NCBI RefSeq assembly: GCF_039542905.1
Contig: NZ_BAABIS010000001.1
Location: 7,626,001 to 7,690,000 of the forward strand
DNA length: 64,000 nucleotides
Direction of reading: 5' to 3'
From: Kitasatospora terrestris
Lineage (GTDB): Bacteria > Actinomycetota > Actinomycetes > Streptomycetales > Streptomycetaceae
In this document: in pieces, positions 30,293 to 39,410 of the stretch
Layout of the letters: each line of letters starts with the position of its first letter
Position numbering within the stretch: position 1 is the first letter of the stretch
Program-made: the position numbers and the translations under genes
The notes under the pieces: model-generated
Database searches by the model: none
The model's input: only the letters and a program-made list of their open reading frames with translations
What the model was told of the DNA's origin: nothing

Positions 30293-30956
30293 GGACGTGC
30301 TCCGGGTTCACCAGCACCGCCCACCAGGTCGACATGTCGTCCTCCGGGTCGTCCGGCCGGAGCTCGCGCCAGGCCACCGCGGCCTGTACCAGGACGTGCT
30401 CGCCGGGCTCCATCGGCGGCAGCACCCAGGCCAGCCCCCGGTGGTCGGGCCGCACCTCGGAGCCCCACTTCGCCGACCGCCGGTAGACCTGCTCCAGCAG
30501 CCCGCCCCAGCGGGCCGGGACGTCGGCGCCGGCCCGGAGGCACAGGTCCTCGTCGTCCGGCCCGCCCAGGTGGAGCACGGTCCGCCCGTCGTGGAGCTCG
30601 ACCGCGGTGAGGCCCTGGCCGCCGTCCCACTGCGCCTCGACCCCCGGCGGCACGGCGGCGAACGCGGCGGCGAGGCGCACCCGGTGCAGCGGCTCGTGCG
30701 CGGTGACCCGCCAGACCGCGCCCCAGCAGCCGTCCACGGGCCGCGCCAGGTCCGGGTCCGAGCAGGGCGGTTCGAAGGGCTTGACCACGAGCTCCAGCCC
30801 GAAGCGCGGGTGCGACCAGCGGAGACCGTCGGCCGTCGCCTCCTCCGCCGCGCCGGGTACCCGGTGGCCGTCCACCACCGCCGAGAAGCGGAGCACCCCG
30901 AGCGGGGTGCGCACGCCGGGGACGGGGACGGGGCCGGTGGGGACGGGATCGGTCAT
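30282..30956 (-). CDS. Hypothetical protein, 224 residues
   Basis: Not recognised. A soluble, beta-rich-looking protein with Pro/Val-rich beginning (PVPTGPVPVPGVRTPLGVLR), conserved-looking PVDGCWGAVWRVTAHEP in the middle and WWAVLVNPEHVLRG at the end. No signal or membrane segment. The ATG at 30956 is used. Its 3' end overlaps that of the TetR gene by 11 bases. Function unknown. Confidence 0.7.
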   Translation of the reverse strand: MTDPVPTGPVPVPGVRTPLGVLRFSAVVDGHRVPGAAEEATADGLRWSHPRFGLELVVKPFEPPCSDPDLARPVDGCWGAVWRVTAHEPLHRVRLAAAFAAVPPGVEAQWDGGQGLTAVELHDGRTVLHLGGPDDEDLCLRAGADVPARWGGLLEQVYRRSAKWGSEVRPDHRGLAWVLPPMEPGEHVLVQAAVAWRELRPDDPEDDMSTWWAVLVNPEHVLRG

Positions 30957-31067
30957 GCCGCGACGCTGGCAAGGCGCCGCAAGGGGTTTCCGGTGTGGAG
31001 CTGCCGCCCCGGTGGGGCGGGGCGATACTCGGAGGGCGGGGGACGATCGCGAGCGGAGGTGGGCGAG

Positions 31068-31328
31068 ATGGCCCAGGGCGTGACTGCGGGGAAGCGGCCG
31101 AAGCGGCCGAACGTGTTCCGGCGCTTCTACGACTTCGTGACGGCGAAGCACAACACCTCGCTGGTGTTCCTGGTCGCACTGTCGATCGGGGTGCTCATGG
31201 TGGCGGTGCAGTACGACAACCACCCGGCGATGACAGGGGTCTTCGCACTGATCTGGTTCATCACCTTCGTCGGGCTGGTCGCCCAGTTCTGGGGCCGGCA
31301 CCAGGCGGCGCAGCACCGCCTCGCCTGA
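31068..31328 (+). CDS. Small membrane protein, 86 residues
   Basis: Basic N-terminus (GKRPKRPNVFRRFYDFVTAK) followed by two membrane helices, TSLVFLVALSIGVLMVAV and GVFALIWFITFVGLVAQFW, and a short basic tail. The ATG at 31068 has GCGGAGG upstream. Function unknown. It is convergent with the aldehyde dehydrogenase gene, and a perfect stem-loop overlaps both stop codons. Confidence 0.75.
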   Translation: MAQGVTAGKRPKRPNVFRRFYDFVTAKHNTSLVFLVALSIGVLMVAVQYDNHPAMTGVFALIWFITFVGLVAQFWGRHQAAQHRLA

Positions 31329-31356
31329 CGCCGGCCCCGCGGGGGTGCGGCGTCAG
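31325..31356. terminator. Bidirectional stem-loop terminator
   Basis: CTGACGCCG and CGGCGTCAG form a perfect 9-bp stem around a 14-base loop. It includes the stop codons of the two convergent genes. Confidence 0.7.
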
Positions 31357-32741
31357 CGGCCGTTCCAGACGGTGGTGATGTTGCAGAACTCGCGGATGCC
31401 GTGCCCGGACAGCTCCCGTCCGTAGCCTGAGCGCTTGGTGCCGCCGAACGGGAAGGCGGGGTGCGAGGCGGTCATGCCGTTGAAGAACACCCCGCCGGCC
31501 TGCAGGTCCCGGACGCACTCCGCCTGTTCGGCCGGGTCGGTCGTCCAGACGTTGGAACTCAGGCCGTACGGCGAGTCGTTGGCGATCGCGACGGCCTCCG
31601 CCAGGCTCTCCGCGCGGTACACGGTGGCGACCGGGCCGAACGCCTCCTCGTGGTGGATCCGCATCCCGGGCGTCACCCCGGAGAGCACGGTCGGCAGGTA
31701 GTACCAGCCGGTCGGGCCCTCGGGCCGCTCGCCGCCGCACTCGACGACGGCGCCCTGCGCGACCGCGTCGGCGACCAGCTCCTCCAGGTCGGCGCGGCCC
31801 TGGCTGGTGGCGAGCGGGCCGACCTCGGTGGCCTCCTCCATCGGGTCGCCGACGACCAGCTCGCGCATCCGGTCGGTGAAGGCGGCGAGGAACGCCGCGT
31901 ACACCTCGGCGTGCACGATGAAGCGCTTGGCGGCGATGCAGGACTGGCCGTTGTTCTGCACCCGCGCGGTGACGGCCTTGGCGACCGCGGCGGGCAGGTC
32001 GGCGGAGGGCATGACCAGGAACGGGTCGCTGCCGCCGAGCTCCAGGACGGTCTTCTTCACCTCGTCGCCGGCGACCGCCGCGACCGCGCGGCCCGCGCCC
32101 TCGCTGCCGGTGAGCGTCACGGCCGCCACCCGACGGTCGCGGATGACGCCCTCCACCCCGGCGGAGCCGATCAGCAGCGTCTGGAAGCACCCCTCCGGGT
32201 AGCCGGCCGCCAGGAACAGCTCCTCCAGCGCCAGCGCGGTGCGCGGCACGTTGGACGCGTGCTTGAGCAGCCCCACGTTGCCCGCCATCAGCGCGGGCGC
32301 CGCGAACCGCACCACCTGCCAGAACGGGAAGTTCCACGGCATCACCGCGAGCACCGGGCCGAGCGGCCGGTAGCGCACGTACGCGCCGGTGCCGCCCGAG
32401 TCGGCGACGTCCTCGGGCGCCGGGCGCTCGTCGGCGAGCAGCGTGTGCGAGCGGTCGGCGTACCAGCGCATCGCCTTGGCGCACTTGGCGGCCTCCGCGC
32501 GGGCCGCGCCGATCGGCTTGCCCATCTCCAGCGTCATGGTGCGGGCGATGTCCTCCTGCCGTTCGTCCAGCAGGTCGGCGGCCCGGTGCAGCAGCCGGGC
32601 GCGCTCGGGGAAGCCGGTGGTCCGCCAGGACGCGTACGTCCGCTCGGCGAGGGCGAGGCGCCGTTCGACCTCGTCCAGGCTGAATGGAGCGAAGGTTTCC
32701 AGGGTCTGGCCGGTGGCCGGGTTGACGGTGGCGATCGGCAT
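31353..32741 (-). CDS. NAD(P)-dependent succinate-semialdehyde dehydrogenase-like ALDH
   Basis: Aldehyde dehydrogenase of 462 residues. Cofactor motif VMPWNFPFWQ, the TLTGSEGAGR loop, general-base region KKTVLELGGSDPF, catalytic Cys268 in NNGQSCIAAKRF and the C-terminal FGGTKRSGYGRELS are all present. The SCIAAKRF form is typical of succinate-semialdehyde dehydrogenases of the GabD/YneI type, which convert the semialdehyde to succinate. It starts 7 bases after the GH65 stop and is probably in one transcript with it. The metabolic link between the two is not evident. Confidence 0.9.
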   Translation of the reverse strand: MPIATVNPATGQTLETFAPFSLDEVERRLALAERTYASWRTTGFPERARLLHRAADLLDERQEDIARTMTLEMGKPIGAARAEAAKCAKAMRWYADRSHTLLADERPAPEDVADSGGTGAYVRYRPLGPVLAVMPWNFPFWQVVRFAAPALMAGNVGLLKHASNVPRTALALEELFLAAGYPEGCFQTLLIGSAGVEGVIRDRRVAAVTLTGSEGAGRAVAAVAGDEVKKTVLELGGSDPFLVMPSADLPAAVAKAVTARVQNNGQSCIAAKRFIVHAEVYAAFLAAFTDRMRELVVGDPMEEATEVGPLATSQGRADLEELVADAVAQGAVVECGGERPEGPTGWYYLPTVLSGVTPGMRIHHEEAFGPVATVYRAESLAEAVAIANDSPYGLSSNVWTTDPAEQAECVRDLQAGGVFFNGMTASHPAFPFGGTKRSGYGRELSGHGIREFCNITTVWNGR

Positions 32742-32748
32742 GGCGGGG

Positions 32749-35127
32749 TCACTCCTCGTCGTCGGGCGGTTCGGGTGCTTCGGGCGGTTCGGGCGGTTCG
32801 GGCGGTTCGGGCGTGCGGCGGACCGGCCGGCGTCCGGGCGGCTGGACGGCCCTGGGCAGCGGACGCGGTTCGGGTACGGGCAGTGTGACCGGTGCGTCCC
32901 GGGTCAGCGTGAACGGCTCGCCGTGGTGCCACAGCTCCAGCTCGGGTCCGTCCAGCAGCCGGTACTCGGCCCGCTCGGCCGCCACCTCGACGCGCACCAG
33001 CCGCCGCTGGAAGCGCACGGTGAAGCAGAGCCCGGTCAGCCGCCCCGGCAGCCGGGGCGCGAACGTGAGCGCGTCCCCGTGGTGCCGCATCCCGCCGAAC
33101 CCGGCGACCAGGCCGATCCACGTCCCGGCGAGCGCCGCCAGGTGCAGGCCGTCGCGGGTGTCGCGCTCCGGGTCGGCCGGATCCGTCAGGGCGCTCTCGG
33201 CCAGGTAGTCGTACGCCAGCTCCAGCTGCCCCACCTCGGCCGCGAGCACCGCCTGGCTGTGCGCCGACAGCGGGGAGTCCCGGACCGTCAGCGCCTCGTA
33301 GTACGCGAAGTTGCGGGCCTTCTGCGCCGGACTGAACGCCTCCCCGCGCAGCTGCATCGCCAGCACCAGGTCCGCCTGCTTGACCACCTGCTTGCGGTAC
33401 AGCTGGAAGTAGGACCGGTGCCGCCACAGCGGGTACGCGTCCGGCGGGGTCCCCTCGAAGTCCCACACCTGGTGCCCGGTGAACCCCGCGGACTGCTCGT
33501 GCACCCCCAGCAGCCCGTTGTACGGCAGCGCCAGGTGCAGCGCCGCGTCCCGCCAAGCCGCCGTCTCCGCGTCGCTCACCCCGAGCGCCAGCGCCAGGTC
33601 GGCGTTGCGCTCGGCAGCGTCCGCCGCCGCCCGCAGGTTCTGCTGGGCCATCAGGTTGGTGAACACGTTGTCGTCCACCACCGCGCTGTACTCGTCCGGG
33701 CCGGTCACCCCGTCCAGGTGGAAGGCGCCCCGGTGGTCGACGTGCCCCAGCGAGTGCCACAGCCGCGCCGTGTGCACCAGCAGCTCCAGGCCCGCCTCCC
33801 GGTCGAACAGCAGGTCGTCGGTGGCGGAGGTGTAGCGCACCACCGCGTCCGCGATGTCCGCGTTCACGTGGAACGCCGCCAGCCCGGTCGGCCAGTACCC
33901 CGCCCCCTCCTCGCCGTTGATGGTCCGCCAGGGGAACGCCGCGCCCTCCAGGCCCAGGCGCGCCGCCCGCCGCAGCGCGGCCGGCAGCGTCCGGTGCCGC
34001 CAGCGCAGCGCCGGGGCGACCGCCGACGGGAAGGTGTAGCAGAGCACCTGCAGCACGAACAGCTCACTGTCCCAGAAGCAGTGCCCGTCGTACCCCGGGC
34101 CGGTCAGCCCCTTCACCGGCACCGCCCGCTCCTCCGCCCGGGCCGCCGCCTGCACCACCTGGAACAGCCCGAACCGCACCGCCAGCTGCAGCTCCTCGTC
34201 CCCGTCCACCCGGACGTCCGCGCCCGCCCAGAGCGCGTCCAGGAACCGCCGCTGCTCGGCCACCAGGCCGTCCCAGCCGGTGTCGCGGGCGACGGTCAGC
34301 GCCGCGTCCACCTGGTCGGCCACCGCCGGGCGCGAGCGCACCGCCGACCAGCCGTGCGCCACCAGTTTCTCCAGCCGCAGCACCTGCCCCGGCCGCAGCC
34401 GCGAGGTCACCGTCAGCCGCGCCAGGTCCGGCCCTGCGGAGGCCTGCACCGCGGTGCCCGAGGGGCCGTCGAGGGTGTGCTCCGCCGCCACCGCCACCCG
34501 CAGCCCGCTGTGCCGGGTCCGGTGCACCAGGCGCAGGGCGGTGCCCTGCGCGGCGTGCTCCTCGCCGACCAGCACGGCGTCGTCGTCGGTGGGCGCGGTG
34601 GCGTTGGCCAGCAGCTCGGACTGCAGCACGATCCGCGCCTCGCCGTCCACCGGCTCCACCTCGTACGCGATCGCGCCGATCGCCCGCTGGGTCAGCGACA
34701 CCAGCCGCCAGGACCGCACCCGGACCGTCCGGCCCGACGGCGAGGTCCACTCCACCACCCGCTCCAGCACGCCCGAGCGCAGGTCCAGCACCCGCCGGTG
34801 GCCGCGCAGGCGGCCGTACCGCAGGTCGAACGGCTCGTCGTCGACCAGCAGCCGGACCAGCTTGCCGTCGGTGACGTCGACCACCGTCTGCTCGGTCTCC
34901 GGGCTGCCGTACTGCGGCTCCGGGGCGTGCCGCCGGTGCCCCTCGTACACGCCGTTCAGGTAGCTGCCGGACAGGCCGCGCGGCTCGCCCTCGTCCAGCG
35001 TGCCCCGCCAGCCCAGGTGCCCGTTGGACAGCGCGAACAGCGACTCGCTCTGCGCCAGCACGTCGGTGTCCAGCCGCTCCTCGCGCAGGCACCACGGATC
35101 GACCGGGTACGCGGGGTGGACGATCAC
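32749..35127 (-). CDS. Glycoside hydrolase family 65 protein (disaccharide phosphorylase type)
   Basis: Cytosolic enzyme of 792 residues. The N-terminal beta-sandwich begins near SLFALSNGHLGWRGTLDEG, and the (alpha/alpha)6 barrel contains GYDGHCFWDSELFVLQVL, the catalytic acid Glu479 in TGPDEYSAVVDDN, and KQADLVLAMQL. GH65 phosphorylases (maltose, trehalose, kojibiose) use this single acid with phosphate as nucleophile, so phosphorolysis is more likely than hydrolysis. The exact disaccharide is not decidable. The last 30 residues are an unusual Pro/Glu repeat (PEPPEPPEPPEAPEPPDDEE), coded by tandem GGTTCGGGC units and probably flexible. Confidence 0.9.
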   Translation of the reverse strand: MIVHPAYPVDPWCLREERLDTDVLAQSESLFALSNGHLGWRGTLDEGEPRGLSGSYLNGVYEGHRRHAPEPQYGSPETEQTVVDVTDGKLVRLLVDDEPFDLRYGRLRGHRRVLDLRSGVLERVVEWTSPSGRTVRVRSWRLVSLTQRAIGAIAYEVEPVDGEARIVLQSELLANATAPTDDDAVLVGEEHAAQGTALRLVHRTRHSGLRVAVAAEHTLDGPSGTAVQASAGPDLARLTVTSRLRPGQVLRLEKLVAHGWSAVRSRPAVADQVDAALTVARDTGWDGLVAEQRRFLDALWAGADVRVDGDEELQLAVRFGLFQVVQAAARAEERAVPVKGLTGPGYDGHCFWDSELFVLQVLCYTFPSAVAPALRWRHRTLPAALRRAARLGLEGAAFPWRTINGEEGAGYWPTGLAAFHVNADIADAVVRYTSATDDLLFDREAGLELLVHTARLWHSLGHVDHRGAFHLDGVTGPDEYSAVVDDNVFTNLMAQQNLRAAADAAERNADLALALGVSDAETAAWRDAALHLALPYNGLLGVHEQSAGFTGHQVWDFEGTPPDAYPLWRHRSYFQLYRKQVVKQADLVLAMQLRGEAFSPAQKARNFAYYEALTVRDSPLSAHSQAVLAAEVGQLELAYDYLAESALTDPADPERDTRDGLHLAALAGTWIGLVAGFGGMRHHGDALTFAPRLPGRLTGLCFTVRFQRRLVRVEVAAERAEYRLLDGPELELWHHGEPFTLTRDAPVTLPVPEPRPLPRAVQPPGRRPVRRTPEPPEPPEPPEAPEPPDDEE

Positions 35128-35177
35128 GGCACTGCACCTCCGGAGGGCGGACGGGCCCGGCTACGTCCACCCTGAAC

Positions 35178-35213
35178 CCGTTCCGCCCCGGGCGCCTGCC
35201 CGGGGCGGAACGG
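35178..35213. terminator. Perfect 16-bp stem-loop terminator
   Basis: CCGTTCCGCCCCGGGC pairs perfectly with 35198-35213 around the loop GCCT. It lies downstream of the sphingomyelinase gene (minus strand) and upstream of the GH65 gene. Confidence 0.85.
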
Positions 35214-35233
35214 TGTCGCACCGGTCGTGCCGG

Positions 35234-36226
35234 TCAGCCCGCGATCAGCGGGTAGTGGTCCGAGAGGTCGGTGTACGTGTAGTCCTTGAACCAGCTGGTC
35301 ACCGTCCACGGCGAGGAGTGGAAGCGGTGCACGGTGTTGGTGTACGCCTGCGGGCGGGCGTGGTCGGCCCGGTACAGGACGTAGTCCAGGTCCTCCTTCG
35401 GCTCACCCGGGTAGCGGTAGGCCGCGATGGAGTTGTCCACCGTGTCGAAGGAGTTCGTCCAGCCGTCCCGGGTGGAGGCCGGCGCCAGGTTGCCGTGCGC
35501 CAGCATCGACGGGTACTCGGAGTCGTGCGAGTTCACGTTCAGGTCGCCCGCGATCACGATCGGCTCGCTCGCCGGGATGTTCTTGGCGTCCAGGAACGCC
35601 TTCATCGCGTCCAGCTGCGCCGCCCGCACGGTGGCCGGCTGGCCGCCGGAGCAGCCCGAGTCGGTGGACTGCAGGTGGGTGCCGACCACGTGGGTGCGCT
35701 GCCCGTCGACGTTCAGCACGGCGTAGACGAAGCCCTTGTTCGACCACCAGTCGGCGCCGCACGCGTCCTTGAAGACGTACTGCTCCTTGCGCAGGATCGG
35801 CCACTTGGAGAGCAGCGTGACGCCGCCGTCCTCGGGGGTGGCCGCGTTGTAGTTGCCGCCGGTCGCGTCCCAGCCGCCGGTCGACCGGCCGACCACGGGG
35901 GTGTGGTACGGGTACGCGGCCGAGGCCTTGGCGGTCAGCGCGTCGGAGGCGGCGTTGTCGAACGCCTCCTGCAGGACCACCACGTCGTGGCCCTGGAAGA
36001 AGTCCGCGGTCGCGATCGCGTTGGCGCGGTGGTCCTGGCCCCAGTTCGGGTAGAGGTTCTTGCTCATCAGGAAGACGTTGTACGTCAGCACGTCGAGCGG
36101 TGCCACGGTGGCCGGCGCGGTCTCCGCGCGGGCCGGCGCGGCGGCCAGCGGGCCGGTCGCCAGGGCGGCGGCGGTGGCGACGGCGGCGGTCAGCCGCGTG
36201 GCGCGACGAGGGTGGGTCTGGGGCAT
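35234..36226 (-). CDS. sph: Secreted sphingomyelin phosphodiesterase (sphingomyelinase C)
   Basis: Exported enzyme of 330 residues that should cleave sphingomyelin or related phosphodiesters. A signal peptide ends near APARAE (about residue 35). The DNase I-like fold shows LDVLTYNVFLMSKNLYPNWG, the metal ligand in VVVLQEAFDN, catalytic His in VVGTHLQSTD, IVIAGDLNVNSHD and the final SDHYPL. Two cysteines (KDACGADW, DSGCSGG) could pair as in Streptomyces and Bacillus sphingomyelinases. The ATG at 36226 follows a GGAGCATCC-like stretch. Monocistronic, with a strong terminator after it. Confidence 0.92.
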   Translation of the reverse strand: MPQTHPRRATRLTAAVATAAALATGPLAAAPARAETAPATVAPLDVLTYNVFLMSKNLYPNWGQDHRANAIATADFFQGHDVVVLQEAFDNAASDALTAKASAAYPYHTPVVGRSTGGWDATGGNYNAATPEDGGVTLLSKWPILRKEQYVFKDACGADWWSNKGFVYAVLNVDGQRTHVVGTHLQSTDSGCSGGQPATVRAAQLDAMKAFLDAKNIPASEPIVIAGDLNVNSHDSEYPSMLAHGNLAPASTRDGWTNSFDTVDNSIAAYRYPGEPKEDLDYVLYRADHARPQAYTNTVHRFHSSPWTVTSWFKDYTYTDLSDHYPLIAG

Positions 36227-36349
36227 GGATGCTCCGGAAAGGTATGTCGAGTGCCCGTCAACTCGCGGGCTGTTGTGTAGTCAACTCGGGCCCGCGTACG
36301 CGCTACAAGACATCGGTCGAGCATCGGGTGAACTCGGCCGAAACAGAAG

Positions 36350-37432
36350 CTACTGGCCGGTAGTCGCCGCTCGCGGGGCCGATCGGGCGGGCCGGTCCCG
36401 GACGGTCGACCGGTCGGCCACCAGACGGGCCGCCCACCGGCCGAGCAGCTCGTCCACCGGCGGGTGCGCCAGGCCGGCCGCCGCCTCCAGGCGCTCGGCC
36501 GACGCGGTGTCGTACCGGTCCTCCGACAGGAACGACAGCGCCTCCCGGTCGACCCCGGTCAGCCGCTCCGGCAGCAGCCGCACGAGGGCGAGCGGCACGG
36601 TGAGGCGCGGCGCCCGCACGCCCAGGTGCCGGGCCACCGTCCCGACCAGCTCCGGCAGCGGCGGGGTCGCCGGGTCCAGGACGGTGTGCAGCTGCAGGGG
36701 CTCGATGTCGTGCTCCGGGACGGCCGCCAGGAACGCGGCCAGGTGGTCCACCGCGACCACCGGGACGAACGTCCGCCGGCTGCCCGCCAGCGCCGGCAGC
36801 CGGCCCTCGTGCAGTTGCTCGACCAACGGCGCCAGGCCGAGGAACTGCTCGCACTCGCCGGTCACCGAGTGCCCGATCACCACGGCCGGATTGACCACCG
36901 TCACCGGCACCCCCAGCCGCGGCGCGAGGACGCGCACCGCCGCGTCCCCCTCGCGCTTGGACGCCTCGTACGCGCCCTCGGTGCGGTAGCGCTCGTCCGC
37001 GTCCGGCAGCGGGTAGGCCGTGGACGGCGCGAGGCCCACCCGGTAGCCGGACAGGTGCACCAGGCGCCGCAGCCGGGGCAGTCCCGCCGCCCAGCGGACG
37101 GTGTGTGCCGCGCCGTCCGCGTTGACCGCCGCCGCCTCGGCGCGGGTCAGGCCGAAGCGGTAGAGCGCGGCCAGGTTGTACACGTCGCGGGTGGCGGCGG
37201 ACAGGTGCTCGTGGTCGGCGGGGGAGAGGCCCAGGTCGGGGCGGGAGACGTCGGCGCGGACGGTGGTCAGCGCGCGGTCGTCCGCGCCGTGGTCGCGCAG
37301 CCAGGCGCGCAGGGCGGTGTCCTCGCCGCGGACGGCGGCGGTGACGGGGGCGGCGGTGTCCTCGCGGGTGAGCAGGTGGAGGGTCAGCCAGCGGCCGATG
37401 AAGCCGTTGGCGCCGAGGACGAGTGCGGTCAT
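36350..37432 (-). CDS. NAD-dependent epimerase/dehydratase (extended SDR)
   Basis: Extended SDR of 360 residues: cofactor loop LVLGANGFIGRWLTLHLL, NLAALYRFGLT, a catalytic-type pair in TEGAYEASKREGDAAV (YxxxK) and VVNPAVVIGHSV. This matches the NAD-dependent epimerase/3-beta-HSD-like group. Substrate unknown. The ATG at 37432 has AGGGAG upstream. A 20-bp motif shared with the neighbouring TetR gene's promoter lies at 37456-37475, just upstream, so the TetR protein very likely represses it. Confidence 0.88.
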   Translation of the reverse strand: MTALVLGANGFIGRWLTLHLLTREDTAAPVTAAVRGEDTALRAWLRDHGADDRALTTVRADVSRPDLGLSPADHEHLSAATRDVYNLAALYRFGLTRAEAAAVNADGAAHTVRWAAGLPRLRRLVHLSGYRVGLAPSTAYPLPDADERYRTEGAYEASKREGDAAVRVLAPRLGVPVTVVNPAVVIGHSVTGECEQFLGLAPLVEQLHEGRLPALAGSRRTFVPVVAVDHLAAFLAAVPEHDIEPLQLHTVLDPATPPLPELVGTVARHLGVRAPRLTVPLALVRLLPERLTGVDREALSFLSEDRYDTASAERLEAAAGLAHPPVDELLGRWAARLVADRSTVRDRPARSAPRAATTGQ

Positions 37433-37455
37433 GGTGCAGCTCCCTGTGGTATTTA

Positions 37456-37475
37456 AGTGGACCGATCTGCATATT
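37456..37475 (-). promoter_or_regulatory. TetR operator candidate, copy 1 (epimerase promoter)
   Basis: On the minus strand this reads AATATGCAGATCGGTCCACT. It agrees at 17 of 20 positions with copy 2 before the TetR gene, and is followed by the AT-rich TTAAAT, a possible -10. Confidence 0.65.
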
Positions 37476-37515
37476 TTGAAGCGATGGAAGGGTGTGGGCG
37501 CGGATTCCCCGCAGG

Positions 37516-38085
37516 TCAGGCGAGCAGCAGGTCGACCGCGCGCGCGGCCTGCACGAGCGGCAGGCGGCTGTGCTGCACCCGGGCGAGCAGCAGCGCGCCC
37601 TCCACCAGGGCGAGCGCCGAGCCGGCCGCCGCGTCCGCCGAGTCGCGGTCGCGGCCGTCGCGGACCAGCCGGTCCGCGAGCGCGCCCTGCCACTCGGCGT
37701 ACGCGCTCCCGCAGACCCGCCGCAGCTCCTCGTGCCCGGCCGCCGTCTCCAGCGCCACGGTGGCCAGCGGGCAGCCCCTGGCGTACCCGGACTGCTCCAT
37801 CCGCTCGCCGAAGGCGTCCAGCAGCCCGCGCACCACCTCGGCGGCGGACAGCTCGCCGCCGGTCATCCCGGCGATGAGCAGCGCCACGTCCCGCCCGGCC
37901 TCGGCCAGCGCCTGGGCGACCAGCTGGTCCTTCCCCTCGGGGAAGTGGAAGTACAGCGAACCGCGCGGCGCGCCGCTCTCCGCCAGCACCTGGTTGAGGC
38001 CGGTGCCGTAGTAGCCCTGTGCCTCGATCAGCTGCCGGGTGGCCGCGACCAGCCGGGCCCGGGTCTCCTCGCCCTTCGCTCCCAT
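37516..38085 (-). CDS. TetR/AcrR-family transcriptional regulator
   Basis: Regulator of 189 residues with helix-turn-helix GTGLNQVLAESGAPRGSLYF followed by HFPEGKDQLVAQAL, closest in pattern to the AcrR/LmrA-like group that responds to small hydrophobic compounds. The ATG at 38085 lies 7 bases after TACTGT and lacks a ribosome site, so the mRNA is probably leaderless. A 20-bp operator overlaps that -10, suggesting autorepression. The epimerase gene downstream carries the second copy. Confidence 0.92.
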   Translation of the reverse strand: MGAKGEETRARLVAATRQLIEAQGYYGTGLNQVLAESGAPRGSLYFHFPEGKDQLVAQALAEAGRDVALLIAGMTGGELSAAEVVRGLLDAFGERMEQSGYARGCPLATVALETAAGHEELRRVCGSAYAEWQGALADRLVRDGRDRDSADAAAGSALALVEGALLLARVQHSRLPLVQAARAVDLLLA

Positions 38086-38092
38086 GCCGGAA

Positions 38093-38114
38093 ACAGTAGA
38101 CCGATCGCCATATT
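38093..38114 (-). promoter_or_regulatory. -10 box plus TetR operator candidate, copy 2
   Basis: The minus strand reads AATATGGCGATCGGTCTACT (38114-38095), overlapping the -10 TACTGT (38098-38093). A repressor bound here would block the TetR gene's own promoter. Confidence 0.65.
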
Positions 38115-38147
38115 CCTGTCGAGGCCCGTCCGGGGCCGGGCCGGCCG

Positions 38148-39410
38148 TCAGCTCACGCCGCGCGAGGCCCAGAAGTCGGCGCGGGCGAGGAGGGAGGTGT
38201 CCGCGTTGTCGGTGAAGAAGCCGTCCACGCCCTGCTCGTACAGGTACCGCGCCCAGCCGATCGCGTCGCCGTACGCCGCCGGGTCGGTGCCCTTGCGGAA
38301 GTCCGCGGGGAGGAAGGAGTTCTCGTTGCGCACCGTGTACGGGTGTAGCAGCAGCCCGGCCGCGTGCGCGTCCGGCGCCAGGGTGGTGGACGGCTGCAGC
38401 CTGCCCGTCGCGTCGACCGGCGCGATCAGCTGGGTGGTCGGGCCGATGCCGTGCGCGAAGGAGGCGATCCAGCGCAGCCCCTCCTTCGTCACCAGGTCCG
38501 CCACCGTCCGCCTGTCGCCCGCCAGCACGAAGTCGTACGGCTGGGTGTTGGCGGCGCCCAGTAGCTGGATCCGCGGGTTGTCGACCAGCTTCGCCAGGCG
38601 CTGCAGGCTGCTCGGCTCGAAGGACTGCAGGATCGCCCGGCCGCCCCGGCCCGCCAGGCCGCCGCGGCGCAGCTCGTCCGCCAGGCGCTCCTCCAGCGGC
38701 AGGCCGATCGAGCGGAAGTAGGAGGGGTGCTTGGTCTCCACGTACAGCCACACGTCGCGGCCGAGGGTGCGTGAGCGCCTGTCGGCGAACTCCACCACCT
38801 CGCGGAAGGTCGGCACCGCCCAGCGGCCGTCGTAGAGCGTGTTGCGCTGGCGCTGCAGCGGCAGGCGCTCCTTGGCGCGCAGGGTGCGCAGCTCGGCGAG
38901 GGTGAAGTCCTCGGTGAACCAGCCGGTGATCGCCGTGCCGTCCACGGTCCTGGTGGTGCGGCGGGCCGCGAACTCCTTGTGGTCCGCGACGTCGGTGGTC
39001 TCGGCGATGTTGTTCTCGTGCCGGACGACCAGGTGCCCGTCCTTGGTGGGGACGAGGTCCTGCTCGATCACGTCCGCGCCCAGCTCCAGCGCGAGCTCGT
39101 ACGCGCCGAGCGTCTCCTCCGGGCGGTAGCCGCTCGCACCGCGGTGCGCGACCACCAGCGGGTGCGGCAGGCGGTCCAGCGCGGTGCCGGTGCGGACGGG
39201 CGGGCGGGTGCCGGCCCGCCGGCCGTCGCCGCCGCCCTCGTCGCCCTGGCGGCCCTCGTTGCCCTGGCCGGGCCGGCCGCCCAGGCTGTCGTCCGCGAAC
39301 GCCTGCGACGCGCCGGCGCCGAGCGCGACCGCGCCCAGGCCCACCGCGCCGCTCGCGCGCAGGAACGACCGGCGCGAGGCGGTCGGGTCGTCGATCGGAC
39401 GGTGCGTCAT
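38148..39410 (-). CDS. glpQ: Tat-exported glycerophosphodiester phosphodiesterase
   Basis: Secreted enzyme of 420 residues that hydrolyses glycerophosphodiesters to glycerol 3-phosphate and an alcohol. A twin-arginine signal TASRRSFLRASGAVGLGAVA is followed by a Gly/Arg/Asp-rich linker (about 40-75). The GDPD barrel starts LVVAHRGASGYRPEETLGAY with the catalytic HR and metal-binding glutamates, then GADVIEQDLVPTKDGHLVVR with the second His, and closes with GVDGFFTDNADTSLL. The ATG at 39410 has GGGGAGAG upstream. The gene symbol is by family (GlpQ type). Confidence 0.9.
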   Translation of the reverse strand: MTHRPIDDPTASRRSFLRASGAVGLGAVALGAGASQAFADDSLGGRPGQGNEGRQGDEGGGDGRRAGTRPPVRTGTALDRLPHPLVVAHRGASGYRPEETLGAYELALELGADVIEQDLVPTKDGHLVVRHENNIAETTDVADHKEFAARRTTRTVDGTAITGWFTEDFTLAELRTLRAKERLPLQRQRNTLYDGRWAVPTFREVVEFADRRSRTLGRDVWLYVETKHPSYFRSIGLPLEERLADELRRGGLAGRGGRAILQSFEPSSLQRLAKLVDNPRIQLLGAANTQPYDFVLAGDRRTVADLVTKEGLRWIASFAHGIGPTTQLIAPVDATGRLQPSTTLAPDAHAAGLLLHPYTVRNENSFLPADFRKGTDPAAYGDAIGWARYLYEQGVDGFFTDNADTSLLARADFWASRGVS

